The position numbers and the translations under genes were made by a program. From NCBI GenBank assembly GCA_947306845.1, contig CAMZHP010000128.1, forward strand, positions 1 to 8,438: 8,438 nucleotides of DNA, written 5' to 3'. The notes beneath the pieces were generated by a model. The model was not told the origin of the DNA. It made no database searches and saw only the letters and a list, made by a program, of their open reading frames with translations. The DNA comes from an uncultured Prevotellaceae bacterium. GTDB lineage: Bacteria > Bacteroidota > Bacteroidia > Bacteroidales > Bacteroidaceae. Shown here in pieces: positions 6,976-8,438 of this stretch. How positions within the stretch are numbered: the stretch's first letter is position 1; each line of letters starts with the position of its first letter.

Positions 6976-8438
6976 TTCTCCATCAAAGTCCAGTTGAGCG
7001 CATTCTCAAACATCTTGACGAAGACCGGATTGTCGAAGAGCAGCTTGCTGTGCCCGAACTGGAAATACACATTCCGTGCCCCTTTGGAGGGATTGGTCCA
7101 TATCACGGGGTGGTCGCCCATCTTGATGTTGGTCTTGATGGTATAGCTGGACTCGTCGACATGTGCCAGCACATGCACGTTCTGACGTGGGTCCTTGTTA
7201 TAAGTATACCATTCATCATCCTCGATGACAAAGGTTCCGGGAATGTCGTTCATCACAGGATGCTGCCTGTCTTCCACCTGCACGGTAGCATCGCACTTGT
7301 CGGCGATGTAGTTCTCGTAACGCACACCTCCCATGAAGTCGGAGAACCACTGCCACATGCCATATCCGTCGAATTCGCCCAGCAACGAGGCATGATGAAA
7401 CCCGATATAGTTTCCCACACCTCGGTTGATGTAGTTTTGAAAGTCGAGTTGTGCCTCCTTGCTCCATGCATAAGGAGGATGGTTCAGTTGGAGCACAAGA
7501 TGATAATTGCCCAACTCTCCCTGGGGGATGTTCTCTGCCGTGTTGAACACGACCAGTTGCATGTTGAACCTCTCTTTGTTGTCTTCAAGCCATTGCAGTC
7601 CGGTAGCAGTAAAAGGCTCATGCAGTCCTCCTCTCTCTGCGAGCACGAGGACTTTGCGGGGAGGCAATGTGGCTTTTTTGTTCTTGAGGAGTGAGAGAAA
7701 GAGAGTCGTCCGCTCATCTCCCTGACTGTTGTCGCTCGCATAATCCCAGTACATTCCCCCACGCAGATGATGGTCGAGAACGAACTGGCATTTCTCGGCC
7801 AGTGATCGGCAGTTCTCATATCCCCTGACCAGTTTGCCCTGTTCGTTGGTGATATAAGGCACCTTCCCCTTGTCATCCCACCGTTTTTCATATCCTTTGG
7901 GGAGTATTCCTGTCCTGTCGTACTCCTTCAGGCCGCAGTCATCCCTGCCTCCACGTCCGTAGAAGGGCATCCCCATGACCAGTTTGTCGGCAGGCACACC
8001 GGCTTTCAGATGCTCTTCCACAGCCTGTGATGCGGTGATGTGGCTTGAGGCAGGTGAGGGGAAGAGGGCGGCATGGTGATGTGGCGGATTTCCCATGTCG
8101 TAGGCCATGACGTTGACAAAGTCCATATACTTGATGCATGAACGGAAGTCAATGTATTTGGCATCACACACGGTGGCGGCGGTTAGGAGTTTCTTCTTCC
8201 CCAATGCACGGCGCAGGTCTCGCATGAGCAGAGTGAAATGGTCGGTGTCATCCGGTGAGGACGAGATTCCCGCCGACGACTGAGTAGGATATTCCCAGTC
8301 GATATCAATGCCATCGAGTTTGAAATCGTCCACGATTCTGCGGCAGTCGTTGACGAAGGCCGTTCTGTTTTTTTCCGAGGCAGCCATCTCGCTGAACCGT
8401 CCGCTTCCCCACCCTCCTATGCTGAGCATGACTTTCAG
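6972..8438 (-). CDS. GH18 chitinase-like enzyme fused to C-terminal ThuA-like domain (N-terminus outside window)
   Basis: The frame stays open to the window's right edge, so the 5' end is missing; 488 residues are visible. The Met codon at 8427-8429 lies inside LKVMLSIGGW, the conserved SxGG strand of GH18, so it is not the real start. Counting from that Met, the catalytic motif DGIDIDWE is at 39-46 with all acidic residues (D39, D42, D44, E46; the Glu is the proton donor). MAYD (108-111) and the late Trp in MYWDYASDN (226-234) also fit GH18. The GH18 part ends near 250. From about 258 (RKVLVLAERGGLHEPF) a ThuA-like domain runs to the end, with GNYIGFHHAS, HPVIWTN and VYFQFGHS. GH18 enzymes cleave chitin or N-glycan cores using the N-acetyl group of the substrate. 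This is the first visible gene of the operon; any promoter and signal peptide lie outside. Substrate is uncertain. Confidence 0.93.
   Translation of the reverse strand: MKVMLSIGGWGSGRFSEMAASEKNRTAFVNDCRRIVDDFKLDGIDIDWEYPTQSSAGISSSPDDTDHFTLLMRDLRRALGKKKLLTAATVCDAKYIDFRSCIKYMDFVNVMAYDMGNPPHHHAALFPSPASSHITASQAVEEHLKAGVPADKLVMGMPFYGRGGRDDCGLKEYDRTGILPKGYEKRWDDKGKVPYITNEQGKLVRGYENCRSLAEKCQFVLDHHLRGGMYWDYASDNSQGDERTTLFLSLLKNKKATLPPRKVLVLAERGGLHEPFTATGLQWLEDNKERFNMQLVVFNTAENIPQGELGNYHLVLQLNHPPYAWSKEAQLDFQNYINRGVGNYIGFHHASLLGEFDGYGMWQWFSDFMGGVRYENYIADKCDATVQVEDRQHPVMNDIPGTFVIEDDEWYTYNKDPRQNVHVLAHVDESSYTIKTNIKMGDHPVIWTNPSKGARNVYFQFGHSKLLFDNPVFVKMFENALNWTLMEK

Noticed and set aside
6675..7694. 339-codon open frame on the + strand across the GH9/GH18 junction
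   Set aside because: It is antisense to two clear enzyme genes, crosses their overlap and has no recognisable motif or plausible start context.
8427..8429. ATG as the start of the GH18 gene
   Set aside because: It falls within the conserved LKVMLSIGGW strand; the frame is open to the window edge and the first part of the barrel and a signal peptide must lie beyond it.

Overview
The window looks like a chromosomal segment of a Bacteroidales bacterium. A gut or rumen Prevotella-like genome is my best guess, by inference. The signs are a RecN gene directly after what looks like a DUF4835/PorD-type gene, signal peptides ending in A|Q, start codons without clear Shine-Dalgarno sequences, and short 7-bp AT-rich repeats and C-rich tandem repeats between genes. 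I see no RNA gene, insertion sequence, CRISPR array or origin.

Left part, + strand (1-3674): the 3' end of a probable DUF4835/PorD-like gene, then complete recN (DNA double-strand break repair), then a 135-bp gap, then a secreted protein with a degenerate trypsin-like domain followed by TPR repeats. The gap holds two 7-bp-period AT-rich repeats on either side of a perfect GC-rich hairpin. The first repeat runs into recN and encodes its last residues and stop codon.

Middle (3675-3794): the junction between convergent genes. It holds a nested inverted repeat that ends in a U-tract when read on the - strand, so it is a likely terminator for the - strand operon. Beside it is a 14-bp unit repeated four times, arranged as two exact 28-bp copies.

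Right part, - strand (8438 down to 3795): a tight three-gene operon of exported carbohydrate-active proteins. The order of transcription is a GH18 chitinase-like enzyme fused to a C-terminal ThuA-like domain (5' end outside the window), a GH9 enzyme with an N-terminal Ig-like domain overlapping it by 4 bp (ATGA), and a stand-alone ThuA-like protein 10 bp further on. Two glycosidases together with two ThuA-like domains suggest a small system for breaking down a glycan, possibly one containing (N-acetyl)glucosamine. The substrate is not proven by the sequence. The GH18-ThuA fusion beside a second ThuA gene is the most unusual part of the window.
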